From contig CM055107.1 in the NCBI GenBank assembly GCA_029204225.1, positions 9,729,472 to 9,793,471 of the forward strand: a stretch of 64,000 bases of DNA, given 5' to 3'. The position numbers and the translations under genes were made by a program. This stretch comes from Diphasiastrum complanatum. Lineage: Eukaryota; Streptophyta; Lycopodiopsida; Lycopodiales; Lycopodiaceae. The notes under the pieces were generated by a model. It had not been told where the DNA came from and did no database searches. It was given only the letters and a program-made list of their open reading frames with translations. Positions within the stretch are counted from its first letter, which is position 1. Each line of letters begins with the position of its first letter. Positions 1 to 11,250 of this stretch are shown here, in pieces.

Positions 1-308
1 AAAAATACAACCGATATATACGAGACATCAACAAGGGCAAGCATCGATTCGATATCTGATTGTAGTGGTCACTGGAGTTCAAGTGACTTAAGATCTCCCC
101 AATGGAGATAATGCATTTCTTGCAGGAAACAATGAATCTTGATATCAAAAACTCATATTATCCAGTTTCAATTACATTGTGTTTTGCACCATGGAAATGG
201 AGATCATAGAAATGAAAGAGCCTCATAGAAAAAGTGGTTCATATATTTTTCAAAAATGATGTATACAAAAAATTGTATTACATAATACAAAATTCCATAG
301 TTCATAAT

Positions 309-855
309 CTATGGATCTTCAATTTCGATGGATGTTCCAATATCTTTGCATTTTATATGCTCTTCTTGCCTTACTCTTACCTGCACAAGAGAAATTGTAT
401 TAGTTAATATATTTTATGGAATTGATTAACTTAGAAATAGAAAAAAATGAATATTTTTATATGGCATAACGTACCTTTACACCATTCAATCAAAATTGAT
501 AGTACTGAGGTAGATCGAATTGCAACATGTCTAGTTCTGATCGAATGTGATTGAGACACCAATCTTCCTCCACCTCAACCATTGCAAGAATGTTGTCATT
601 TCTTTTCAGTGTTATATAAAGTTGCTCTTGAGGGTTTATACCAAAATCTTGATCAAGTGGCTTCCAAATATTTTTGCATTTAATCCATCTTCTATAATAC
701 AGCAACAAAGTGAGCATTTGTTTTTCGATGTGATATCTAAATGTCATGGATGAGTAACATACTCTGCACTCAACTTGCTGATTCTGTTTTGTATCCCAAC
801 CATCATCCAACAACTCGGCGATTATTTTAGCACTCAAGTCCTTACAAATAAACAT
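309..855 (-). pseudogene. Two-exon gene remnant with a ubiquitin-like tail (unidentified)
   Basis: A minus-strand reading frame runs from an ATG at 855 to a consensus splice donor (AAG|GTACGT) with the exon ending at 475. A consensus acceptor (TTGTGCAG) begins a second exon at 380, which reads in phase to a TAG at 309-311, so the junction keeps frame exactly. The C-terminal half (ITLKRNDNILAMVEVEEDW, then LPQYYQF and NGVKVRV) has the rhythm of a ubiquitin-like fold: a strand pair, a helix after DW, and a 'Y-x-F..NGVKV' strand. A TGA at 490-492 interrupts exon 1 six codons before the donor. The frame is also open upstream of the ATG, so more 5' coding sequence or another exon may exist. I do not recognise the family. 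The intron structure is seen directly; the ubiquitin-like assignment is inference. Confidence 0.42.
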
Positions 856-859
856 TATT

Positions 860-2030
860 TTTGTTCTCCGAACATTGCATTTGGAAAAAAAATCAACAAA
901 AATATTAAAAGGTAGATACCAACTTAATCCATTATTCTTTGATCTAGTGCTACATTTTAATATACTCTGAATATCAATATATAGCCTAGATCAAAAACTT
1001 TATAAAATTGTTGCATAAGGAGAAATCCATTCCTCACTCGAAAAATCTGGTAGAGGATATGGCTCTAATCTACCAACTAAACCATTTTTATCAGGAAAAT
1101 AGATGTGATCATAAAAGAAAACTCCTGACTCTAAAAGTGATATTGGAAAACAACCTTTATATTGTAAAATACCGATATCCGAATGTATGACATCGATTAT
1201 TCTTGCAATCGATTGAACTGTTTCTCGTGAAAAGTTAATTGGTGAAACAGATAGTGTGGAGAGAACTCACTAGAAACTGTTTGTTTTGGGTTATGTTGTT
1301 TGTAAGACGTATGATCTATGAGTCATTTGGATTCATCAAGAAATAATTATGTGCATAGAATATACATAGATTCTTGGAAAAGTATCTCTCAGAAGAGGAA
1401 TAGACTCAATTCATTAGTGATTATATCCCAGAGAGCTCATTTGGATAATGAATCATAATAATCCCAAGAATGATACTGAATTTGTAAGGAAATTCAGTAG
1501 AACTTTGGGTATCTAGACTTAGTTCTAGACAATAATCTGGAGTTTTTGTGATTGAGGATAGTTATTGTGTCTTTGATTACCTGATGGTTGAGGAATTTGG
1601 GTAGCTCACATTTTGGTTAAGAATCCAGTTTGAAGAATATTCTTAAAATAGTATCTCCAGAGTGGAGAAGATTTGATTCTTATATGTTTCATGAGTTGTG
1701 TATTAGACATAAACTCTATCCATTAGGAATTAAATATCATTTGGATCTAGATAATTATGATTTTGACGAATCATAAGAATCTAACTATTTGTGATTTACG
1801 AATCATAAATGGATACTTAATCAAAGGATAATTAGGAAATGTATTGATTCTTAAAAATGTTGAGTAATTTCCAGTCTACTAAATGAGATGAGTTTTCAGA
1901 TTTGCATTTTGGAAGTGTAAATCTCTTTACTCCAGTATCTTATTGAGACCTATGGATCTCACAAACATCTCTCGAAAAGTAAATTGTTTTTACTTATGGA
2001 GAGTTTTGCTTATTTTGATGAATTGTATTC
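860..2030. other. Non-coding stretch, no gene seen
   Basis: AT-rich sequence with short frames only. The sole plus-strand frame of note (1008-1190, 60 codons) has no recognisable motif. Nothing here supports a gene or RNA. Confidence 0.5.
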
Positions 2031-2035
2031 TGCTA

Positions 2036-2345
2036 GGTTTTGGGGATTCAAGAAACTTGGGGGTTTTGGGGATTCAAAAAATTGGGGGTTTTGGGGATTC
2101 AAGAAAACTGGGGATTTTGGGGATTCAGAAAAGTGGGAGTTTTGGGGAGTCGGGAAACTTGGGATTTTGGGAAACTTGGTATTTTGGGATTTTGGAATTT
2201 TTGGGAAAGGAGATTTTGGGAGAGCAAGGTGTGGGAAAAGCAAAATGTTGGAAAAGCAAAATTTTGTGGGAAAGTAAAATCTTGGAGAGCAAAAAGTTGA
2301 GAAACTGAAAAATTTGGAAAAGTATAAAAATTTGGGAAAGTGAAA
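2036..2345. repeat. G-rich minisatellite drifting into a GGGAAAG-type repeat
   Basis: The first ~130 bp repeat a unit of about 26 bp built on GGGGATTCAAGAAACTTGG and GGTTTTGGGGATTC. From about 2160 the motif shortens to TTGGGAAA / TTTTGGGA, and then to GGGAAAGTGAAAA / GGAAAAGCAAAA. All frames on both strands stay open because the unit lacks stops, so the overlapping open frames are not evidence of coding. Runs of three to five G spaced by a few bases give G-quadruplex potential on the plus strand. Confidence 0.8.
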
Positions 2346-2403
2346 AAGTGGGAGAGCTAAAAAAAACTTGGGAATGTACAAGTTGGGAAATATGGTGCCA
2401 GTG

Positions 2404-3170
2404 TTCAAAATGCAATAACTTTTTGATCTGTTATGATCTAGATTCCCCCCTTGGATATGTGATAGAGCAAGATTAGAGGAGTCTTCAAAGATTAGGGCGA
2501 ACTAAGATGGCATCTCTGCAATGTAGGGAAATTTTCGAAGTTATGCACAAAAACTAGCAAGAAATTATCACAGACAGTAACTCTACAAATATGTTTAAGT
2601 GCCATTTTTCAAAATGCAATAACTTTTTGATCTATGACGATCTAGGTTCACCCCTTGGATATGTGATAGAGCAAGATTAGGAGAGTCTTTATTGAAGAGG
2701 GTGAACTAAGATGGCATCTCTGGAAGTGTAGAAAAATTTCCAAAGCTATGCACAAAAACTGGCAAGAAATTGTCACAGACAGTACTAACTCTGCAAATTA
2801 GTTTAAGTGCTAGTATTCAAAATGCAATAACTTTTTGATCTGTATGATCTAGGTTCGCCCCTTGGATATGTGATAGAGCAAGATTAGGAGAGTCTTCAGT
2901 GATGAGAGCGAACTAAGATGGCATCTTTGGAACTGTAGGAAAATTTTCAAAGCTATGCACAAAAATTGGCAAGAAATTGTCACAAACAGTAACTCTGCAA
3001 ATTAGTTTAAGCGCTAGTTTTCAAAATGCAATAACTTTCTAAGCTGTTGTGATCTAGGTTCACCCCTTGGATATGTGATAGAGCAAGATTAGGAGAGTCT
3101 TCAGTGAAGGGGGCGAACTAAGATGGCATTTCTGAAAGTGTAGGAAAATTTCCAAAGTTAAGCACAGAGA
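2404..3170. repeat. ~205-bp tandem repeat, about 3.7 copies
   Basis: Units begin at the shared block TTCAAAATGCAATAACTTT at 2404, 2608, 2816 and 3020, giving periods of 204, 208 and 204 bp. Each unit also holds CTTGGATATGTGATAGAGCA, GAACTAAGATGGCAT and GCACAAAAA blocks in the same order. The last unit stops near 3170. The units differ by scattered substitutions. The array may be internal sequence of an old LTR element, because a Gypsy-like primer site lies just to its right. Confidence 0.85.
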
Positions 3171-3271
3171 CAGACTGGTGGACAACAAAAAAATCAACAG
3201 TAGTGAGCTAAAAATGTAGAGTAGAGAAATGCCCAAAATAGTGAGAGGAAGAGCCATTTGGCTCCCCGCAA

Positions 3272-3294
3272 CTCCCCGGCAACGACGCCCATGT
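3272..3294 (-). other. Possible degenerate Gypsy-type primer-binding site
   Basis: Read on the minus strand this is close to the TGGCGCCGTTGCCGGGGA primer site seen in plant Gypsy (Athila/Tat) elements, with about three mismatches. If real, the LTR lies to the right (3297-3636, continuing after 8371 beyond an inserted element) and the internal region, including the 205-bp array, lies to the left. No matching gag or pol was seen. Confidence 0.25.
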
Positions 3295-3636
3295 TAGGCC
3301 TACTTCCTTTGAATGGAAGTGGCTTGCTGTCGTGTGTAGTACAATGGCGAGTCGGGTCCGATCCAACTAGGAGCCTTGGAGATGGCTTCCTGCATTGAAC
3401 TAGCATTCTAGAAACTCGTACAAAGCTTGCAAAAAACACCAAGAAATCTTAAACACATTCACACATCATTAGCAAACTGCTATCACGCACAAGGAGGGAG
3501 TTGGAAGAAAAGAGGAAGAAGAGAGGAGGATGGAAGGAGACAGGGGAGAGAGAGAGGGAGTGGAGGAAGAAGAGTAGAAGGAGATGGGGAGAGAGGGGGA
3601 AGAGAGAAAGAGGCGAAGGATTTGGGGAAAGGAGAG

Positions 3637-4555
3637 TGTTGCGCCGGCGCCTCAAAGGGCGTTGGGACTTGAGCGGCTTTCCCAACACGCGCTTAAGTCT
3701 AACATTCATCCATCATGCACTTACGTAAAAGCCAACTCAGAAATGTAACAAGCTTAACCATTCAGACTTAAGAAAACTGGAATCCCAACCAACCCGAAAG
3801 CCAACTCAGAATCCGTCCCCAAAAGGTAACCAAAGGCAAAGACAAGCCACACATGAAACCCAAGGCATAGTGGTCGCCAAACTGACCAATTGGCATAGCG
3901 GCAAGCCCCATGTCGATGACAGGGACCCTTAGACGCCAGCGACGCAAAAAGATTGTAGTAAGGGTCCTTCCACTTGGACCAGTCCCGGAGGCAAAACCGA
4001 AATGGTAATCATCCCCAAGGATCAACTTTATTAGATTTGAAAGAGGTTACATTCATACATAGACTGACCGGTCTCGGGGCCACCAACACGTGCTGGCAAA
4101 TGTGCCTGGCTCATGCTGGTAGAGGGAGCTGAGACTTGGCGACTGGATTCTTGGCGCTGGTTGAGCTGCCCAAGTTTCTGTCTGTCGGACTCCCCGTATA
4201 GTTCTGCTGTGATTCGACGCACCCCCTCTAGTTTAAAACATGGTGCTTTCTGGTAAAGCATGCCTTTTAGGACTTAGTTTTTATTTTGCTGATTAAGCCT
4301 GGCAAGCCTGGTAGAATCAGTCTGGCTCCCGGACATGGGTCCCGAGAGCCGTCCCGGTGGCCGAATCAACTTGCTTTCCTGACTAGGCCATGACTCGAGC
4401 TCCAGAGCTAGCTTATGACTTGTGACTACTTGACTGGCTCACCACAGGTCGGAGGCTCAGTCCTTGATGTTCTAACTTGCTCTGGGACCTCAGAGAGTGT
4501 CACCCCTTTGAGTCTTACAAGGCACGCTGGGTGCACCCGAGTCAGCTTTACAACA
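3637..4555 (-). repeat. 3' LTR of the Gypsy-type element
   Basis: 919 bp, TGTTG...CAACA. It is collinear and highly similar to 7458-8366 apart from small indels (for example, a duplicated GGCAAGCCT near 4300-4310 is missing from the other copy). It is the 3' LTR because the element reads on the minus strand. Confidence 0.9.
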
Positions 4556-4961
4556 TCCTCCCCTCGTTTGAGAAGGTTGATGTCCTCATCAGGGCCAAAC
4601 TAGAACCTAAGACTCATGGCACGGGCTTAATTCACTGGCCAGACTTTACTCACATATACAAGGGCACGGGCTTGATTCACCGGCCAAAGGAAACCAACTG
4701 TAAAGAGAAGTAATGATATTGTGTTTGCACCCAGCACAAGAAAAGTGTGAATCTAGTTCACTTATGTAAAACCTGTGTAAAGCTGCTGCACTTAGACATT
4801 AGACTGAAGCTCACTCCTCGATGAGAAATGCGGCTTACTTTATTAACATGAAAGAAAAAGGTACTTACGGCTCTCTTAAGCCTCAGATATGTCGTTTTCG
4901 TCACACGTCTGGATGAGTCCCGTAGGACTCTAGATATTTCGTTTGGTCGCCCAAATATTAG

Positions 4962-6647
4962 TCAATTCTTCCAGGTTCCCAGGGAGATTGGTAAGTTGGT
5001 TGCCAATCTGCAAGTGGTCATTGTACCTTTCGCGGTCTCCACACAAATAGGAGTCACATTTTCTTCACATTGGATGTCCAATTCCCCTCTCAGTTTTTCT
5101 GACAAGTAGTTATGTGACGCCCCCAGGTCTACCATGAAGTAAATGATCCTGCCTTGAATAGAGCCTTTCAGGTACAATAACTTTGATCCTCTCGCAGGAG
5201 TCGCCATGAGATGTTCACGATACACCACAAGTGCCCCTTTTTGTTGTAAGGCATTCAGGTCAGACTCCGTCAAATCCGTTTCTGGGTCTTCTTCGTCATC
5301 CTATTCACCATCTTCTTGATCAAATGCCTCTCTCTCCATCCTATCAAATCCTTCAATGGCAGCCATGATTTGCTTGTTCAATGGTTTGGGGCATGACCTC
5401 CAAGAGTGACCTTGCTGACAGTTGAAGCAGCACATGGAACTGCCCACAGTTGGTGAGCTGTTGCTGTGACTAGCTGAAGATCCAACATTGTTTCTTCTCT
5501 GGAACATGTTCCCTCCATTGTTGCCTTGGTTGCCAAACCCTATTTTTGTTGGGAATTTGTTCACGCTACTCGAGGCTTGGTTGCCATTTGAAACCGAGTT
5601 CCCCCTTGAAAAGAAGCTCGGACTCGGTCTGGATCCACTAAATACTCTTGTTGAGGTTGCGGGAGCAGCTAGTGCCAATGTGCTCTCATAATCACAAACC
5701 ATTTCAGCTGCTCGAATAGTTGAATTGAAATCATGGGGCATGTGACTGTCTATTGCACGCCGGGTCCAAGACTATATTCCAGACAAGAGGTAATGAGTTT
5801 TGTCTGCCTTGGACATATCTTCAATAACCCATACACTCTGTCTGAATTTATTGAAGTAATCTCGCAATGACCCTTTCTGTTTGAGCCCCGATAATTTTGT
5901 CCTCAATCTCATTTGTGAATCCTTCGGTATGAACTCCTCTCGTAACGTAGTTTTGAATGCGTCCCATGTCTGGAAATGCATTCTTGCCATCCAGTACCAG
6001 TTTGTAGTGTAGCCCTCAAAATATGCAAATGCCAAGTCCGTTCTTTCTTCCTCAGGAATGTTCATCAGACGGAAGTAATGGTCCATGTGAAACAACCAAT
6101 CTTCCACAATTCGAATGTCACGCTCTCCTTTGAAAGTAGGTGGTGCTTTTACTTTGGTAGTCTTCTTTGCGCCTTCCATGTTTTGTGCTAGTGGTTCTCT
6201 TGGTATCTGTGGAGGAGGCGCCACTGCATTCCCCCTAGTTGCTTCCAACTCTTCAAACCTGGCTTTGAGCTGTGTTAGCCTGTGTCTCATTTCTCTATCA
6301 AGGTTAAATTGAGTAAGGTTCATGGTTCGCAGGGATGTTTGCCATTCTTTCCTTTCTGTGTCTCTGTCCTTCTTCACCTCGCTAAGCATAGCCGTCATTG
6401 CGCTTGATAAGTATTGCCTCATCTTCACTTCAAAGAGGTCTTGTTGCACCTCTGGCAAGGGTTCGTCTCTTGGTGTAGGTTCAGAAGGGCCACCCATCTC
6501 TTCTTGGAGAGGCGCCACTGTGGAGTGCATACGCTCTTTCTTTCTCGACTTGGACCTGGTGCCATCTCGATGCATGCGGGAGCTGTATTCTTGAGCCAGC
6601 TCTTCTCCGTCCGTCAATGCTCGTAACTCTTCAAGGTGGTCCTCCAT
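4962..6647 (-). pseudogene. Gypsy gag-protease polyprotein, two in-frame stops
   Basis: One minus-strand frame starts at the ATG at 6647 and is broken by TAG codons at 5772-5774 and 5301-5303; frame is kept across both. In order it has a charged N-terminal region, a long helical segment (about residues 75-150), and a retrotransposon gag domain (residues 170-290; VEDWLFHMDHYF and LREEFIPKDSQMRLRTKLS are typical). A Ser/Asn-rich linker follows, then a CCHC zinc knuckle (CCFNCQQGHSWRSC), an acidic stretch, and an aspartic-protease domain. The protease active-site triplet, normally D-S/T-G, reads VDLGASHNYLS here, so the Ser/Thr is lost. Gag would form the virus-like particle in the cytoplasm and the protease would cleave it. 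The family call is firm; activity is unlikely. Confidence 0.88.
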
Positions 6648-7457
6648 TATAGTAAGAGGTGTACTTCCAACAGATTATCGCCTCAATCCTTTTTATTTTT
6701 GAAACTCTCCCTTCTGTCGGCCGGGCCCCACAGCTCTCTTTTCTTCTTTATTAAATCAGCTTCAATGAAAATATCCCCTCCTCAAACTCAGCACACCCAC
6801 ATCACCTGAGAGCCAAGTAGGAACCAAGTCATTTGTGTCCAAGCAAGCACACAACAAACGGAACATACCAACCAAAGCAAACACAGAGGATCCCTCTCAA
6901 GCCACAAACCCCCCTGAGACCGGATGTAGGACCTTTGTCTAGCCGCGTCCACACAAATCTATCACAGAATTAACCCACGGAGAAACATCCATCCAACCAT
7001 CCGTGCTTTCACCATTAAGTAGCACATTGCCTCAGTCACGCCCCACCACTTTTTGGTCGATAGCCCTTATAGCTAAACGATCGGCAGCTATCCCGCACCG
7101 GCAGCTAACCACCCATGCTTTACACTCAAATTCGAGCAGCATCTCTGTATCAATGGTTAACCCGTACAGTTCGAATATGTCACCCCGCACCCCACAAGGC
7201 ACAGACCGTGCTTTCACCAACCTAATGGCAGCACATTGCCTCATCTGTCCTACATGCAGACTGCGCCAGGCCCGAACCGCGGGAACTGACCATGCTTACA
7301 CCTCAAGGGCAACACCTTGCCTCATCAAGTCCCCCGTTCTGCTAACCACCTCGACCGTGGGCAGCACCTTGCGCAACGGTTGTCCTGACAAATCCCAAAA
7401 CGTGGCCACCCCTGTGAGACTTGCGTAGCTGATCGGCTAGTCGGCTTTGATACCACA
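6648..7457 (-). other. Leader and primer-binding site of the Gypsy-type element
   Basis: About 800 bp between the 5' LTR and the gag ATG. The primer site TGGTATCAAAGCC is read on the minus strand at 7443-7455, two bases inside the LTR. The sequence is unusually C-rich on the plus strand, giving a long plus-strand frame (7003-7428) that has no recognisable motif and is probably chance. Confidence 0.7.
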
Positions 7458-8366
7458 TGTTGCGTCGGCACCTCAAAGGGCACTGGGACTTGAGCGGTTT
7501 CCCCAACAGACGCTTAAGTCTAACATTCATCCATCATGCACTTACGTAAAAGCCAACTCAGAAACGTAACAAGCTTAACCATTCAGACTTAAGAAAACTT
7601 GAATCCCAACCAACCCGAAAGCCAACTCAGAATCCGTCCCCAAAAGGTAACCAAAGGCAAAGACAAGCCACACATGAAACCCAAGGCATAGTGGTCGCCA
7701 AACTAACCAATTGGCATAGCGGCAAGCCCCATGTCGATGACAGGGACCCTTAGATGCCAGCGACGCAAAAAGGTTGTAGTAAGGGTCCTTCCACTTGGAC
7801 CAGTCCCAGAGGCGAAACCGAAATGGTAATCATCCCCAAGGATCAACTTTATTAGATTTGGAAGAGGTTACATTCATACATAGACTGACTGGTCTCGGGG
7901 CCACCAACACGTGCTGGGCAATGTGCCTGGCTCGTGCTGGTAGAGGGAGCTGAGACCTGGCGACTGGATTCCTGGCGCTGGTTGAGCTGCCCAAGTTTCT
8001 GTCTGTCGGAATCCCCCTATAGTTCTGCTGTGATTCGGCGCACCCCCTCTGGTTTGAAACATAGTGCTTTATGGTAAAGCATGCTTTTTAGGACTTAGTT
8101 TTTATTTTGCTAATTAAGCCTGGTAGAATCAGTCTGGCTCCCAGACATGGGTCCCGGGAGCCGTCCCGGCGGCCGAATCAACTTGCTTTCTGACTAGGCC
8201 ATGACTCGAGCTCCAGAGCTAGCTCATGACTTGTGACTACTTGATTGGCTCACCACAGGTCGTAGGCTTAGTCCTTGATATTCTAACTTGATTTGGGAGC
8301 TTAGAGAGTGTCACCCCTTTGAGTCTTACACGGCACGCTGGGTGCACCCGAGTCAGCTTTACAACA
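7458..8366 (-). repeat. 5' LTR of the Gypsy-type element
   Basis: 909 bp, TGTTG...CAACA. It should hold the promoter for minus-strand transcription of the element. It is followed by the GAGAG target duplication and then the AG-rich target sequence. Confidence 0.9.
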
Positions 8367-8412
8367 GAGAGAAAGGAGAAAGAAAGAGAGACAGAGGGGG
8401 ATGGAGAGAGCC

Positions 8413-8646
<234 letters not shown>

Positions 8647-8735
8647 ACAATGGACAAAGTTTTACTACTAATTCAAGTGATGCAAATACAAGGAAAATGG
8701 TCCCTTTAAATAGGAGTGAGAGTGGAACCTCCTCA

Positions 8736-9600
8736 TCACCCATTAGCTACTAAAGTTCCATCAGGATAACAATCTAAGTTCTTATCTATCATCAAGCACT
8801 CTAGGCCCATGTCTTCTTGACCTATCCAAATGTTCATAATGATCCTAACTTGACAATTGCAATTTTGCACTATATAATCACAAATTGGACTTTTCTTTGT
8901 TGCCATAGAGGGCCTGGTCAGAACCATCCTTGTGATCAAGGTGTTCTCTGGCCTTGACTTCCTCTTGAATCTCAACAATCGCCTTTTCGAGGTTCATGGT
9001 AGGATCTTTTGCGAGCAGGGTCCTCATTGTCTGGAATGATTTGGGTAAGGCTCTCAACATGTACGTGAGCTGCTTCTCAGCTGACACAACATTTTCTACT
9101 CCGGATTTGTGTAGTGATAGAAACAGATCTTTCATCTTCTTTATGAAAGAAGTGAAGTCTTTTCTATCGCACTGCAAATTCGTCAACTGGTCTTCCAGCA
9201 TCATGATTTGACTTCTTGATTTCGTCTGAAATATGGTGAGCAATGTATCCCACATCTCCTTAGCTTTGGAGAGTGTAGTCAGGTCAAGTGTGAGACTATC
9301 TTCGATGGAAGATGATAGCAAGACTACTGCCTTGTCGTTTTTCTCCCTCCATTCACGTAGCTCCTTGCCTGATGTCATGGGCAATTCTTCTGTGCCATCC
9401 ACCCAGGAGAATAAACCTTTGCCCTTGAGTATGAGTGATGTCTTAACTTTCCAGGCTAGAAAGTTAGATCCTGAAGAATCAAGAATTGAGCAGATCTTGC
9501 TCTACATGCTGCTGATTGAAGCCATTGCTTCTGAAGTCTGTTCTCTTGTTGATGGTTATTTGTCTGAATCCTTGGCCTCCTAGATTTGATAGCTTATTGG
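8736..9600 (-). pseudogene. Copia-type gag fragment
   Basis: A minus-strand frame of a Copia gag polyprotein (UBN2-type). The typical start (MASISS, near 9576) is followed within a few codons by a TAG, after which the frame stays open through NFLAWKVKTSL, the central helices (KAKEMWDTLLTIFQTKSRSQ, FTSFIKKMKDLFLSLHK) and ALPKSFQTMRTLLAKDP to about 8878. Sequence beyond that is frameshifted where a zinc knuckle would be expected. No protease or pol follows before the AG tract, so this is the 5' end of a truncated element. The primer site and LTR lie immediately upstream. Confidence 0.8.
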
Positions 9601-9627
9601 CTACGTCAGATTATGACAAGATGGGTA

Positions 9628-10330
9628 GGCTCTGATACCACTGAAGAGAATGAGTGTGAAGAACAAAATCGCGAAATTGTCGCTATTGCAACTCAAGCAC
9701 GACTCAATGTGATTCGGATGGAGTTTAGATGCGATCGTTGGACAGTGCCGGCTGAATGACTCCTATAGTCCTCCAAAATGTAGTCAGGCACTGCTGATTT
9801 ACGTTTACAAAATTAATGCAGCATTCAACATAGTTTCAACCAAGGTGCGAAATTAAAATGAACAAGAAAACTTAGACACACGAATAATAGTAGTCGCATT
9901 TGCATTCGAGATCAGACACAACAAGAAAATCATCTATATTGATCTTTCTCTGATTTCTTCAAGCACTGCATGCAAACCCATGCAAAGCATTGGCGTGGGA
10001 GAAACACGGTTCTCTCATGAGTAATCATCTCGCTTTACTAGCGGACAGTTGGATCTACAGATCCCAGACAGAATTGTCTTCGCAAGCAGGCAAACATGTA
10101 TTCTGCAATTTTGTCTTGATTGCTTACTAGCATCAGACTACTTCATTACACTGTATGTGTATTCTGTCTATTCTCTTATGTCAAGTATCATTCATTAAGT
10201 ACATAGTCGCTCTTTGTAACTTTAAGATTAGAGTTATTAACATTTACAACTAATCAGAAAATTACAAGAGTGGCGGATTAGCCACGACCTAGATTGTATC
10301 TACTGACGTCATGAAATCAGATCGGATATC
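9628..10330 (-). mobile_element. Primer-binding site and 5' LTR of the truncated Copia
   Basis: On the minus strand TGGTATCAGAGCC is read at 9640-9628. The LTR starts one base away at 9642 (TGAAGAG on the plus strand). Its outer boundary is not certain: no second LTR is present for comparison, and 10330 is an estimate. A TGACGTCA palindrome (as-1/CRE-like) at 10305-10312 lies where the LTR enhancer (U3) would be. Confidence 0.6.
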
Positions 10331-10339
10331 TGTACTTCT

Positions 10340-10860
10340 GCGTACTTGCAGGATCTTGGCTGGTGTTCTTTGGAGCGTGAGGGCAGAAAGTCTTTTGTGA
10401 GATTTTTCGTGTCGCGTCGTTGGTTTCATTTTTGTCGTCTGACTTTCTCGTGCTCGATCGCAAAAGATTCTCGTTTGCAAATCTTTTGCGTTCGTGTCTT
10501 CCCGTCAGGTGTTCGCAAAACTTTCATATTTCGTGTCTTCTTGACTTTCGTGTTCGCAAAACCTTTGTTTTTTGTGCATCCTGACTTTTGTGTTTATGAA
10601 CATCTTCGTCAGGCAGAGGGCTCAAAGCTAGCAAAGCTTTGTAATCAGAAACGTTTTAACATCATGGACAACCTCAAAGTGGATTTTCGGAGCCCATCAT
10701 TGTTTTCTGCCACACAACTTGGATTTTAATACTGCCCGCCTCGACTTTATGGAGAAGGTGCAGTACCATTTAATCAAGATTCGGCGCAAGGCAAATAAAA
10801 GTCCCCAACAACTGCATATTGTAGGTGTCATGGCATCTCTAAAGTAGCATGATTAGTTGT
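10340..10860 (+). other. Unidentified short coding-like stretch
   Basis: An ATG near 10663 opens MDNLKVDFRSPSLFSATQL. After an apparent one-base shift the neighbouring frame continues as FNTARLDFMEKVQYHLIKIR and on to a stop near 10844. The preceding 300 bp repeat CGTGTTCGCAAAACTTT / CGTGTCTTC motifs about every 50 bp. It could be the LTR-leader and gag start of an unknown element. No family recognised. Confidence 0.25.
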
Positions 10861-10896
10861 TACATCCATGAGTATGGACTACTGGTCTTCAAAGAA

Positions 10897-11250
10897 TTAT
10901 TCCCACCAACTTGAATCAACATTTTTGGCATATAGCTTGGCTTTTTCAATGAGCAGCCTTTTTTCTTGTAAGCATTTCCTCCAATCAACATCCAAATTTT
11001 GCTTGCGACATTGCTCGACTACATAAAGCACCTCCAAATGATTTGGCAAAGCTCCAACAATAATACATTCTGGAATAAACAAAACAAATAACAACCCAGT
11101 CTCTGGAAGCCAACAAGAAGAGCTACACAAATGTTTGCCAAATAGCAATGTCTTGCCTTCCCTTTTCACAATCAGATATTGATGTTGGAAACGTGTTGTT
11201 GACGTTAGAAGAAGAACAAGGGCATGTGTGGAAGGTGACCGCAGATCACA
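10897..11250 (-). other. Unidentified minus-strand open frame
   Basis: The frame from 11169 to 10897 encodes 90 residues and is also open further upstream. The C-terminal third (LDVDWRKCLQEKRLLIEKAK, then YAKNVDSSWWE) has coding-like composition with a possible helix. I do not recognise it; it may be a host exon remnant or part of a transposon. Confidence 0.2.

Larger units (their letters stand above)
3637..8366 (-). mobile_element. Complete Gypsy-type LTR element carrying gag-protease only (TR-GAG-like)
   Basis: A 4,730-bp element. Its LTRs, 3637-4555 and 7458-8366, are direct repeats that start TGTTG and end CAACA. The 5-bp sequence GAGAG lies on both outer sides (3632-3636 and 8367-8371), a clean target-site duplication within an AG-rich target. 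The minus-strand primer site (TGGTATCAAAGCC) is at 7443-7455 and a purine tract (GAGGGGAGGA on the minus strand) abuts the inner edge of the left LTR at 4556-4567. Internally there is one gag-protease frame with two stops, an ~800-bp leader, and only ~390 bp between protease and the 3' LTR, so reverse transcriptase, RNase H and integrase are absent. It must have moved using enzymes supplied by other elements. Confidence 0.9.

Noticed and set aside
1943-2415. Overlapping open frames of 86-132 codons on both strands
   Set aside because: All are produced by the G-rich minisatellite; several frames are open at once, as expected of a repeat lacking stops.
5976-6626. Plus-strand open frames across the Gypsy gag
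   Set aside because: Shadows of the minus-strand gag, which has domain support and correct order.
7003-7428. 141-codon plus-strand open frame
   Set aside because: It lies antisense in the leader of the Gypsy-type element, has no motif, and reflects local C-richness.
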